DNA of 64,000 nucleotides from Phlyctochytrium arcticum (Eukaryota; Chytridiomycota; Chytridiomycetes; Chytridiales; Chytridiaceae). Both the position numbers and the translations under genes were made by a program. The stretch lies in NCBI GenBank assembly GCA_025602905.1, contig JAHLKI010000012.1, forward strand, positions 248,001 through 312,000, in the 5' to 3' direction. The notes under the pieces are model-generated. The model made no database searches and had not been told where the DNA came from. It saw only the letters and a program-made list of their open reading frames with translations. Position 1 is the first letter of the stretch. Each line of letters begins with the position of its first letter. Below, one piece after another: positions 1 to 10,299 of this stretch.

Positions 1-1113
1 GACGGTGCGTCCCATAATGACACCATCTTTCAAACACGCACTGATGATTAAGAAAATAGGCCAGCCAATGGAGGCCTCGGAAATGTACGCAAAGAGTCGA
101 ACATTGGCTCGTGAACAAAAGAGCTCGGAAGCAGAAACCCTGGCCGCCAAAAGTCTCGTGAGTGTACGCATGAAACTGGCACGGAATCTTGAAAAGGAGG
201 GGGAATATGCAGAAGCTATTGCGCAATACACGCAATGTGTGAGCATCTTGAACGAGAGTTGTCCTGATCCACGGACCATCAACGATCTCAACTACAGAAT
301 TGGCCGAGCTTGTCAACGAAATGATGATACTCCAACTGCCATCAAGGTACGAAAATTTTGTGTTGCCCAAAGTATCCTTGAATAACGATATGCATCAAAA
401 ACTAGTATTTGGAGATATTTCTCGAGAATGTGCGCAAGCATGGGGATGTGGTTAAGGAAGGCATGGCGCAATCAGCACTGGCCAGCAGTTATGAACGGTA
501 GCAACCTGAATGTCCGTGTGCGCTGCATCATACTAAACCTCTTTCTTCCAGATCCGGCGACCTCGCGCGAGCAGCCGAGTACCTCCAAAACTTTCTCTCC
601 CTCACTTCCAACGACGACTCGCAAAAAGCAGGCCAAGCACGCGCATGCAACCATCTCGGCATACTTTACAACCGCATGGGACAATTTGACGCAGCGGTCG
701 AACACTTTGAACGGCACTATGAGCTTGCCTGTGAGATTGGCAATCAAGCTCCCACAACAACGGGCAGGGCATCCGCTGTAGAGCAAGGGCTGAGGAAGTC
801 ATTAGAGAATGTTCATGAAGTTGGAAGTAGGGGATTGTCCAAAGCGACCAGCGGCTCCGTAGGCGTCTCAACAGAAGACGTGAACGGCCCTACTGAAGAA
901 TCCGAAACTCAAGGTCTGGAAGATGAAGGGCCACAACATGTAAATGTTGGTGTTGCTCAAGTTCAGTTGGGAATATCGCGAGGCAATGCATACATGGACC
1001 ACTTTCTCGACATAGTCAAGGACGAAAAGAAATTAGACGTACTTTTAAAATGGAAAGCTACCCGGTCCTTTGAAGTGTTTGATTTTAAAAAGGATCCACC
1101 CGACTCTGAATAG
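1..1113 (+). CDS. TTC29: TTC29-like TPR protein, 5'-truncated
   Basis: The gene runs in from the left edge. Three exons join in phase: 1-346, 406-497 and 552-1113, with GT/AG introns between; the stop TGA/TAG region is at 1111-1113. The product has tetratricopeptide helices, including a stretch reading AIKYLEIFLENVRK and another reading NHLGILYNRMGQFDAAVEHF. The C-terminus (LDVLLKWKATRSFE) resembles the end of human TTC29, a TPR protein needed for axonemal dynein function and sperm flagellar motility. The identification rests on TPR spacing plus that tail; another ciliary TPR protein is possible. The N-terminus lies outside the window. Together with CCDC40 and SPAG8 downstream it points to a flagellated organism. 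Confidence 0.65.
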
Positions 1114-2150
1114 CGGCGCCATTCTCACCCACTACATAATGCATTACATACAAAAGTTAGCTGTTTTCCACCTTGATTGTTATTAGTATCTTTCCTTGAT
1201 CCTCATGAATCCTTTAATTCTTTTTCCTCGACTTTGATTTGAATTTTCTGCCACAACTGTCAGTCAGTCTCAATTTGACAGGAGGGGGCGCAGTGATCCA
1301 GGGGTAAATAAATATCATAGCGGGGGCTTTATAAGAGTGACATCCTTCTCTCGCCCCACAGTTTTTCTCGTAAGTTTTTGAAAACTTTCCCATCGATTTT
1401 GGACGCTGAAAAACCAGCTTTCCCGTCCCCTCCTCCTGGCCTCTTTCCATTCACCATCGCAAAGGGAAGAGGTTGGGGAGAGGGGAAGCTGTTCCGCATA
1501 TTGGTCCTCGCTCTCCCGGTTCACGCAAGCAAAAAATGAAGGACATTCCTTCAAGTTTCCAGATGTGAGTACAAGCTATGAGATACGTTTCTTCGTCAGT
1601 CACTAAATCCGATGTATTACTAGTGACTGACCATCCAATGTCGTCTCGCAGCGGCACCGTCCACTTTAACCGTACAAAACTGATGGCCCACCGGTGTTCC
1701 CTCGGACACTACATTTCAAGTCAGGTAGTCAGGTACTGTCGTATATGAATTTATTTGGCGTTTCTCTAGCTAAATCGTTCCCTCAAGGTATTATAACTGT
1801 TGGCAGGATCATTAGTTAGCGTGATATCGCCAGCACCTCCGGAAGGTAGACTGAAAGGCCGACTTCTTTAGTTACGGAGCGGTGCTGCTGGAGCTTTTTG
1901 CCGTGCTTGGGGGAGCTAAACTGAGAAAACTGCGCAAGTTTTCGAAACCCAGTTTTGCCCATTCGATCGCTAATGGCCAAACAGACTCCATCATTGGTCT
2001 CCCTCTTGTCGCCAGAATCGATCCCCCACTGCCGCTCCTTCTTTTCGCCCAGTTCCCCAAACCATCCGGGTTTGCCACGCCCGGACCCATTTCCGACCAC
2101 CCAGACCAGCTCGGAGCTTTACTTTGCACCAATGACGCGTTCATCGGATT
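1114..2150. other. Intergenic, start of repeat-rich block
   Basis: No convincing gene. Two short motifs that recur through the next 6 kb first appear here: a TTCACGCAAGCAAAAAA block near 1520 and a CGGACACTACATTTCAAG block near 1703. These are probably debris of the same broken genes seen at 3.4-6.4 kb. Confidence 0.5.
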
Positions 2151-2399
2151 TTGATCGTCCGACCGCTGCCTACGACCTTTGCAATCCGGCGGTCCACTGA
2201 GGTAGCTCCTGATCTCATCGTTAATTTCGCCAAAGCTGGCTTGTGCGACAAATATCTACCATCCACGGTCGCGCGCCTCGGCAGAGTCCCGAATCTCCTG
2301 GAAGGGTTTATTGACGAACTTCGCAACATCCAAGCCCCTCTTCTCGCTGTTTCCTTTGCTCCTATTACCAGATACGAGACCGTCCCGTTCCAGCTGGTG

Positions 2400-2610
2400 T
2401 GGCGCTCCCCCAAGCCAGGCGGATCTTTTGCCGTGGTGGAGCATGTCAAGGAGAGGGAGCAATCCCATTCCCGATAAACCCTGGACCTTGGCAAGGCTCG
2501 CTCGCGTCGCGCCGAGACGGAAGCTTGTATCAAACGTGAGCTCGCGGTTCTGCGGGTCGTCCCCTCCCACCCGCACCTCATGGAGATGCGAGCGTCGTAG
2601 CTGGAGCTGG
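2400..2610 (+). pseudogene. Protein kinase N-lobe fragment
   Basis: One forward frame reads GGSFAVVEHVK followed, after an in-frame stop, by ETEACIKRELAVLR and SHPHLMEM. That is the glycine-rich loop, helix C and following strand of a Ser/Thr kinase N-lobe. The VAIK strand is missing and a stop lies between the two blocks, so this is a relic. Kinase C-lobe pieces occur 2.8 kb downstream (5.37-5.51 kb), which suggests one ancestral kinase gene was broken and dispersed. The antisense 178-codon ORF over this region is judged to be a shadow. Confidence 0.5.
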
Positions 2611-3369
2611 CTTGCACCACAAATATCTGTATAGGCAATCTATTTTTTCTAATATTGAGCGAATATATCCTGGTCATATGGAGGCAATATGGTTATGATA
2701 TCTGTGCAGACTGAAAAGTTAAAACAATGTTGCCACAACAATGCAGTTTTTAAGAGTGATATGTTCTGACCCCCCTGACCACGCACATTATATCTCTCGT
2801 CTTTTAATTTTTCTGTTTGTTCATCTATTGTTCTCCATAATGACGAGGGAGAGATCAGAGTCGCCAAGAAAGTGCCGCAACAAGTTGGATTAGTATTTGG
2901 ACGTGGTGTCCGAAAACGGATCTTTCCCACGGCCAACTGCGGGCAACCCTAGCCGCTGTCGAAAAACGCGGTTCGAGGTTTGACGCGTCTCGCGTAAATG
3001 GCCCTCGCCGGGCAAGGAAAACACCACCTTTATAGAGGACGCTCAAACCTCGCCCACTCGCTTTATAAATGTCCTTCCACCATTATCCCACATCAGCGGC
3101 ATTGCCCGGCCGACGAACAGCGCCCTCCAATCGGCCTGATCGGACTGAGAGGAGTTATACACAGTCTATGTCGTTTTCAGCAAGAGATCGTCAGCTCTGA
3201 TTTCTCGTCATCTGTGCTCAATACCTTCATCGCCATAGTCGGTAGCACATCAGAGACTTCCAAAGATGACCGTTGCAAACACCACCAAAATGACACCACA
3301 GCCAGACCCCTGAATCAGAAAAAGGAACTAGCCGAAATGGATGCTACAATTGCCCAAATGCGGCCTGCT

Positions 3370-3720
3370 TTGCGGCATTGGGCGATACACGACCAGGAAT
3401 CATTTCCACTGTCCATTTTGATTTTGGTCGAGCCCGTCAAGCAAATCCACTGGATCCGCCATTTACTACATGGATGGTTCACGCAATCAAAAACCTCCAA
3501 TATCCCCAGCGATCAACAAACCGAAGCACACTCCGTGCCGTTGACCGTGCGGGACTCCATATGGAAGCGATTTGCTCGCTGCCTGTCTGCCTTTCCCGAC
3601 ATCGTTCAACAACCGCACAAGTCTCAAAATACAGTATCCGCATCATTCGCCTCACATCAAGTTCAAGCTCTTCCTCGTCAACCCGCCATCATGGGATGAC
3701 CTCCGCGGCTACGGATCTGC
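3370..3720 (+). pseudogene. Degenerate gene fragment, repeat copy A
   Basis: This segment shares long imperfect similarity with 5.15-5.75 kb. Shared blocks include GTCAAGCAAATCCACTGG / GTCAAGCAAATCCGCTGG, TGGTTCACGCAAGCAAA and GATTTGCTCGCTGCC. The frames are interrupted and no start, full exon set or complete domain can be assembled. The later copy overlaps kinase C-lobe sequence, so this is probably the same kinase family in a more decayed state. Confidence 0.4.
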
Positions 3721-3989
3721 CGGCCCCCTTTGAATACACTGCATCAGACCCAATAACAACATGTCTACGCGAAGAAAAAGCGAAAGAACAAGAGGGCATG
3801 CCCTGCGGGATCTTGCCAACGGACGTCGCCGTGAGACCCGCCAGCGACGCGACCCATTTCTCCCAGCAAGTCTTCGCCATACCCTGTAAGTACTGTGGAT
3901 ATATTCATTTTTTAAAGGTTGCTCATTTTCTGTTTTCTCTTCTGAAGATTGTTAGCAAGCTTTGGCCGGTGAATCTTGTCCTACAAGCG

Positions 3990-4510
3990 CGAGCTGAACT
4001 ACACCCCGGGAATCCCACGGACACTACATTTCAAGAACCAGAACCAAAAGCTCGCCGTGGGTGTACTGACTGTACATTACGCCTTTGACTACGTCAACAC
4101 CCTCTTACTCGAGTACGCACCCCAATAAAACAGCATGACAGATGAAACCTCCTCGTACTGTGGGCGTTACTAGACTCCCACGGACACTACATTTCAGGTC
4201 ATCACCGGATATGGACCTTGTACCTCAACCTCACCAAGAGCGGCGGCGGTAAGTAACATTTGGGAAGAAATACGTATAGTGATAATGAGTACTTACACGA
4301 GCACAGTCACTATAGAAGAGGTGCTGGACGTCAGCATATCTCAAGGAGTGACAAAAATGACACCACAGAGAAGCAATTCATTGAACCCTGCCGCGTTCAC
4401 TTTCACCGACGGGGAAAGAACAAATCCCCAACCGAAAAGACCAGAAACGAGATCTCTCCTCCCATCGACGGACAACAAGATGATACCGACCCATAAGCTC
4501 GGAGGAAAGT
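3990..4510 (+). pseudogene. Degenerate gene fragment, repeat copy 1
   Basis: About 500 bp here align by eye with 6165-6800. Both copies hold the ordered blocks CCCGGGAATCCCACGGAC, GTCAACACCCTC, CAGCAAGACAGACGAAAC-like text, ATGGACCTTGTACCTCAACC, AGTGATAATGAGTACTTA and CTGGACGTCAGCATATCTC. The forward reading is broken by stops in every frame. In the second copy the downstream text gives a BTB-like stretch (see 6400-6880), so this copy may be the 5' half of the same duplicated gene. Confidence 0.4.
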
Positions 4511-4599
4511 CTTGATAGCTGATTCTCTTGCACCACCATTTATCCCATACGCCCAACGATGGAGAAGACGAGTTCCCTATCCATTCTGGAGACTCCCCA

Positions 4600-5100
4600 C
4601 CACCCTTCGAATTGTTGCAGTTGAATTATTATCTTCCACGGGCGATCCCATCAACGGCATATCGTCTGGAAAGAATTGTATTCAACTCTCCCAGTCTCGC
4701 CTGGATGACAACACTTAGCTCAGAGTGATGCTTCCTATTCCCGCCATGCTCCGTAGCACATCAAGGTGCAGAAAGAATTCCCATGTCGGCCGTGCCGATG
4801 AGTGCGCACACCAAAAAGTTCAATGGCACGACAACTTGTCATCTTTCCACCACCCTTCGGATTGTTGCAGTTTTATATTTATCTTCCACTGTGATCTCAG
4901 CAAGGACATATCGTCTGGAAAAAATTGTATTCAACAATCTCAGTCTTGCTTTGATGACAACACCACCCAGCTCAGAGTGATGCTTCGCATTCCTGCCATC
5001 CTCGGTAGCAGAAAGAATTCCTATGTCGGCCGTGCCGATGAGTGCGAACACCAAAAGGTTCGATGGCACGACAACCTGACTTCTTTGCGGCCTTAAGCAA
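4600..5100 (+). repeat. Two tandem ~245-bp repeats
   Basis: A block with CACCACCCTTCG(A/G)ATTGTTGCAGTT, ATATCGTCTGGAAA(G/A)AATTGTATTCAA, ATGACAACAC, AGCTCAGAGTGATGCTTC and TATGTCGGCCGTGCCGATGAGTGCG-type text occurs at about 4600-4845 and again at 4850-5095. A third, more distant copy lies at 6940-7130. The unit looks like an exon of a lost gene: one frame reads TAYRLERIVFN in each copy, but no domain is recognised. Confidence 0.6.
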
Positions 5101-5239
5101 TTTACGACTCGGCAACACGCCATCTTATGCCTTAACTTGCCCGTTAAGCAGATCCGCTGCATCCGGCACTTTTCACACGGACGGCTCACGCAAGCAAGAA
5201 ATTAACCGAGTAGCATAATTCCTCCGCCATCCTCGGTAG

Positions 5240-5760
5240 CACATCAATGTGTCGGAGAGACTACCTATTACGAGGCAACTTCCCATGTTCTTACTTTGAC
5301 TTGGTTGAACCGGTCAAGCAAATCCGCTGGTTCCACGCGTCATCCTTTGTTCACCCTGCACAAAGCGCACATCAAGCACCGCGACCTCAAGCCGGAAAAC
5401 ATCTTAATTCACTTGGAGAATGGGGTCCCTCTCCTCTGTGATTTTGGTTTATCGTCCAAGTATACGGCGTCCCCCCTGTCCTTTAAAAACCTCGGGTCCC
5501 AAATGTACGGCCCCGCTAGAGCAAGACACCAACTACATGGACGGTTCACGCAAGCAAAAAAGTGAGTAACAGTTCCTCCAACATCACCCACCGATAACAA
5601 CCCGATGTTCACTCAGTCCCATCGACCAAGAGGCACGCCATATGGGGTAGCGATTTGCTCGCTGCCATTCTTAGCGGACTTCAGGAATTACCGTGTTAGT
5701 CTGCGCATCCTCCCCTCTCATCAAGCCCATCATCTTCAGCGCGTTGCATGGGGGTATCCC
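5240..5760 (+). pseudogene. Protein kinase C-lobe fragment
   Basis: The forward frame over 5365-5515 reads HRDLKPENIL and CDFGLSSKY followed by GSQMYG. These are the catalytic loop (HRD...N), the DFG magnesium loop and the start of the activation segment of a Ser/Thr kinase. A further piece at 5637-5690 reads IWGSDLLAAILSGLQ, resembling subdomain IX. No N-lobe precedes it and stops interrupt it after the activation segment, so it cannot encode a working kinase. It is probably derived from the same source as the N-lobe fragment at 2.4-2.6 kb. Confidence 0.6.
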
Positions 5761-6164
5761 GAATGTTTTCCTGTGCAAAACAAATGATGAGCGCCCCCTA
5801 CAATCAACCTTCCAGGGCTATAAACAGAAGACGCAGAGAGTCTCCTCCCGTCTCTTTACCGCCACAAAGCATGCACTCACACCCAATCATGCATGCTCAC
5901 CAATCTCTCTCTGATTGCTCCTCTCTTTGGACGGAGACACCTTCACTCGAGGGAAGCGAGACCAGCAGCAGCCCGTCCTATGGAGCGAGAGGACGGTGGG
6001 AAGACGGGACAAGAAGAGGGGAAGAGGGGAGCGGGTGGAAGCGGGTGGTCGCCAGCGCACGGGCTGGCCGACCCGTCCAACTTCTGAACAGCCTGGTACG
6101 CCAGCAGTTCGTACAACAGGAAGCAAACGTCCATGTTGGACCTTGCTATCGTACTAGCAGGAGT

Positions 6165-7430
6165 TGGAACATTACCCGGGAATCCCACGGACGCTACATT
6201 TCAAGTCCCCAGAACGGAAACTTGCGATGGTCGTAAAGACTGTAGATGACGTCTTTGAGAGCGTCAACACCCTCCTACGCACCCGAATAAAACAGCAAGA
6301 CAGACGAAACCTCCTCGCACTCTGAGCGTTATTGGGACCACCTAGACTCCCACGGACACCTCATCGCCGAATATGGACCTTGTACCTCAACCTCACCAAA
6401 AGCGGCAGCGGTGAGTAACATCAGGGAAACAGTACATACAGTGATAATGAGTACTTATACGCGCATACAGCTGAATGGAATACCCAAGCTGGACGTCAGC
6501 ATATCTCCAGATGGGGCAGTCAAAGTGGTGGTACAGAGAAGCAACAGGACATGCGTGGCATGCAAAACTCAAACGTACTTGGTACGACACGTCGGATCAA
6601 GACCATCTGCAAGAAGAACTCTCAGATGTATCGATTGAGATTTATCCCGACGCGGAAGGACAAGTCAATAAGGAATCACACTCCTACCGCGACTATCCCA
6701 GCCAGCCCACTTTATGATCTTGGCCAACAGCAGCAAGTACTTCCCCCTACCGAGAAGACCAGATACTACATCTGCTCCTCCCGTCACAGACAACAAGATG
6801 ATAGCGACCCATCTGCCCACTGGTCCCATCTCGAAGAAGAACCAGGATGTACACGTAAACGCCATCAAGTAGGGATACAGAACATCACACGTACACCCTC
6901 ATCTCTTATGTGCAGCGATCGAGACGATGAGATTCTTATCCATCCTGGAGACTCCTCACCCCATTCGAAATGTGGAATTATGCTACCAACATGGAATTCC
7001 AACAACGGCATATCGTCTGGAAAGAGTTGTATTCAATCACACGAGTGTTGCGATGACGACAACTGTGGATATCGCAAGTACTCTCACTACAGCCATTCTC
7101 AGTACCACATCAAGGTGCCGGAGGGATTACCCACAATGGCGGTATCGATCGTCGCTAGCAACATGGATCAAAATTTTGGGCTCTCGGGGTTCTGTGCTAC
7201 GACAGTAGAGATCCCCTTCATTCTCTGGCCGAGGTTTACTCAGCAGGGGTGGGACTCGGCTTTCACCATCACCATCGGAGAAGGTTGGATTCCTCCTTCA
7301 TTGCCAACATGCGATCCCAACAAAGACACACAGCCCGGCCTGAACAGATTAGAACACAGTGGTCCGAAAGTTGCAACAATGCGCAGGAGCAAGCACAGAA
7401 GTTTCTCACACTTGAGAGCGTACTATAAGT
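6165..7430 (+). pseudogene. BTB-like gene fragment, repeat copy 2
   Basis: The longest frame is 293 codons (from 6551) and has no overall family match. In other frames short BTB-type text appears: LSDVSIEIYPDAEGQ near 6625-6670, and FMILANSSKYF near 6712-6745. Both correspond closely to the intact BTB gene at 13.4-14.4 kb, which reads LSDVVIEVYPDAD and SMILANRSKYF. Reading that motif order needs frame changes, so this is a decayed BTB copy. Downstream (6940-7130) it runs into a third copy of the 245-bp repeat. Confidence 0.5.
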
Positions 7431-7495
7431 GACTTACGCGAGACCACATACAGGTGGGCTCAACTGAATTTGTCTGAAAAGGAACACCATTAACG

Positions 7496-8014
7496 ATGAA
7501 CGTTTGGTTATTTGGTAGGAGGGAAATCAAACCAATGTTTGGCGCTTCATTCGCAAAACCGTTCGAAATGCGATGTTTATGTATCGTCTCTGCCCTCTCC
7601 TCCAAAGTATCCGTCCACGCCCACGTCGTCACCCAGTTACCCTACGCCCTCCTCTGCGCCCTCGTCTCCGTCCTGGTCGGCTACCTCCCCCTCGGATTCG
7701 AAGCCTACCCCTCCTGGGCCGGTCTCCTCATCGGTATTCCCATCCTAGCCGCCTCCATTTTCCTCCTCGGCGCCAAAACCGAATCCACCCACGCCGACGC
7801 CTTTACCAAAATCCTCCTCCTTCTCCCCTTACCCGCCTCCTACAAGGCCTCATTGCGGGAAGACCAGTCGTACGTTGACTCTCTTGAAAGTCCCCCCGTT
7901 TACCCCAACCACCACCAGGATTCACGCCAGTCGTTGGATGAACGTCAAGTCACTGTCGTCGAATCGGACGAAATCAAGGTGGACAAGTCGGCTCCCACCA
8001 CCAAGTCATCATAA
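7496..8014 (+). pseudogene. C-terminal stub of an NhaC-type Na+/H+ antiporter
   Basis: Residues about 44-95 of this 172-codon frame read HVVTQLPYALLCALVS, GYLPLGF and a second hydrophobic segment. This resembles the last two membrane segments of NhaC-family antiporters, followed by an 80-residue hydrophilic tail. A full member has about 11-12 membrane segments, and none of the rest is visible upstream, where only fragments occur. It is best read as the last exon of a gene that has lost its 5' part. A short expressed membrane protein cannot be excluded. Confidence 0.45.
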
Positions 8015-9770
8015 CCTTCTCTCCTTTTAATGTAAAACCGCAGGACCGGTTTCTTTTTTTTACTTTATTCTCCTTTCCTCATAACTCTTCTCTTGAGCTT
8101 CTTTCAACCTCATCTTTTTGTACTAAATCTCCATCCCTCCTCCCGACTCACTCCCTTTTTTTTTGTTGAACTCCTGAATCCCTGTATCGGAATAGTAAAT
8201 ACCAACACTTTCGCTTTTGGTTTGCTGATTATTGGTCTCCAAATGTCATGATCCTAAAATGGATTATTCCTGCAACATTTTTACATTTTTACTTTCTGTG
8301 ATTGAATGATCCTAAACTGGATTAGTGTGTGCTGTGTTTCTCGAATGCCGTTTTGCGGTATGAATTATTGTGCACTAATAGTACTTGCTCCTTCTGCGCT
8401 GGTTTTACCAATGCCGTTTTGCGGAACAAGTCGGAGCGAGCGTTTTGTTGTTTGGAGATCCGACCACCACACCACCACACCACGAAAACTCAAAAAAGTG
8501 GATCGAAGAGATTGACACTTTCCATGAAAGAGATTTAGTGGTGTGGGTGTAAGGATACGAGTAACTTTTCAGTTGAAATAACTACAACTGCAGAACTTTC
8601 TGTTTTGCATGCAGTTTCTCGAGATACTCACCAGTCAACACACACAAAAAAAAATTTCAAGAAGAACGGGTATTTGTATTGTATTGATATCATGTCTCTT
8701 ATGATACATAATGGATGCGTAGATAGGAGTAGGTAGAACTCGGTGCTTCTTTATGTAATGTAACATGGGAATCTTGGGATGGGATTTCGAACGTCTTTTT
8801 TCGATATTTGACCAATTCTTGAGGTGGTGAGGGGGTGGGGTGCCAGGGGGTGGGAATTGCGTGTGGGGGTTGGATTCCTGGATTTTTTTTGACTTTTAGA
8901 GCAAAGTATGTAAGTCTGATGATGGGTTTTTTTGGTATTTGAGAATCGGGATTGAGATTTGGGAATCAGATGTTTACGGCGTGAGAGCGTTAGGGACGTA
9001 TGTTGTTCTGGATGAGAAAATAAAAGTTCTTCTTGCAACCTAAAACGCTGGTTGTAACTTTCCTATTGGGAGCGGTTCCAGTCTGAAGTACTCTGAGTAT
9101 ATGTAGCAACTAGTCCTTTTGGAGATCCAGACCGAGAATATCATTTCACCATGAGTCGACATTACGCTGCATTTTCAGGCCAAAGATGCTTATATGCCTT
9201 TGATTTCCCCGAGCCATTAAAGATTGATTGCAATAATGATGCAAATTTCAAAAGCAGTTTACGCTCAGGCTCTTTAAGCTGATGTCTGACTGATGCTGAA
9301 ATCCGCAATAGCTTTCTAGATTCAAAGGTATAATACTGCAGATTCCTTTCCCACCCACCATCACCGTACTGTTCTTACGTGTAATCGATACATTTTTATA
9401 AGGAGGGAGGCCTCGAAACCCGCTAGTACATCCCCTTTGCCATACGATACCAAAAAATTGTTTAGAAGGGGTTCGATATCGTGAATTTTTCTCGGCATGT
9501 TTTTTTCAATGGGAGGATGGGAATTGAAATTTTAATAGGTGAGGGTTGGCCATCTCTTCTGTCCCGCACACCCCATCGGAGCTTAGAAAACCATAGCTAG
9601 AAATAGGATCGGAGGATTAGAACGATACCTGCAGAAGGATCTGAAGGATCACTGCCAGTATAAAATGGAAGAGAGTGAGCGAAAAATATATATACGACGG
9701 AAAAGATACGGACATCACCACTAAGGATTTTTTCCCCCATATCACTGAACTCTCCATATCCTCCAATCAG
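8015..9770. other. AT-rich intergenic region with BTB-exon relic
   Basis: No supported gene. The only identifiable content is at about 9045-9160, where TTTCCTATTGG(G)AGCG and AGATCCAGACCGAGA(A) text match the 3' parts of the two BTB copies at 13.3-13.5 and 15.2-15.4 kb. It includes the Ser-Val-Trp codons that precede the membrane-anchor segment, on the minus strand. Confidence 0.5.
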
Positions 9771-9908
9771 TATTCAAGATGCCCGTGCGATACATAAGAA
9801 TACGAAATATTCCATGGTGGAAGCGTTGGAGGGATCGAACACGCGTCAAAGTACATATCGACAACCTCACGAAGGTACTGCCATTTTGAATGGTGCGTCA
9901 CAAGCAAC

Positions 9909-10298
9909 GTGCTTATGACAATCTTTTCAGGTGTTTTGGAAGATCCGGCAAAGGAAAGTCGAGTCTTGACCGTACTCCGCACCGACCGCCACTATCAGAG
10001 GATCATCCCTACTGTCCAGGTTGGATACGATGTAGACGACACATCTGTACCAGTCACCCTGCGGTTGACCACCCACAGGACCCTCCCGGCAGCTTACCAG
10101 ACGTTCATAGCTGGGGAGAATGGGTCGAGAGTGAAGATGGATCCAAACGACAACACCCAAGTGGTACTCCAAGTTACTCAACTAGCCGAACGAATAAATG
10201 ACTACTACGCAAGACTCTCTGGAATAATAGCAGGATGTTCCGCTTTCGTTTCCATTGTTAGTCTTGTAGTTGCCGTTCTGGCTTTTATATTCAAATAG
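9909..10298 (+). CDS. Orphan tail-anchored small protein
   Basis: A 129-codon ORF with a hydrophilic body and a single C-terminal hydrophobic segment of about 25 residues (IIAGCSAFVSIVSLVVAVLA) ending four residues before the stop, as in tail-anchored membrane proteins. No family is recognised. TATA-like sequences precede it (TATAAAATGG near 9659, ATATATATAC near 9687). An ATG at 9779 opens a short basic peptide (PWWKRWRDRTRVKVH) with a GT at 9875, but that exon does not join the ORF in phase through the obvious AG at 9930. The true 5' end is therefore unresolved. Confidence 0.45.
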   Translation: MLMTIFSGVLEDPAKESRVLTVLRTDRHYQRIIPTVQVGYDVDDTSVPVTLRLTTHRTLPAAYQTFIAGENGSRVKMDPNDNTQVVLQVTQLAERINDYYARLSGIIAGCSAFVSIVSLVVAVLAFIFK

Positions 10299-10299
10299 G

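Noticed and set aside
2141..2677. 178-codon minus-strand ORF
   Set aside because: Arg/Ser-rich with no domain; the opposite strand carries recognisable kinase N-lobe text in one frame.
5748..6236. 162-codon ORF between repeat copies
   Set aside because: Low-complexity Gly/Arg/Ser text in a repeat region, overlapping several other open frames; no domain or splice support.
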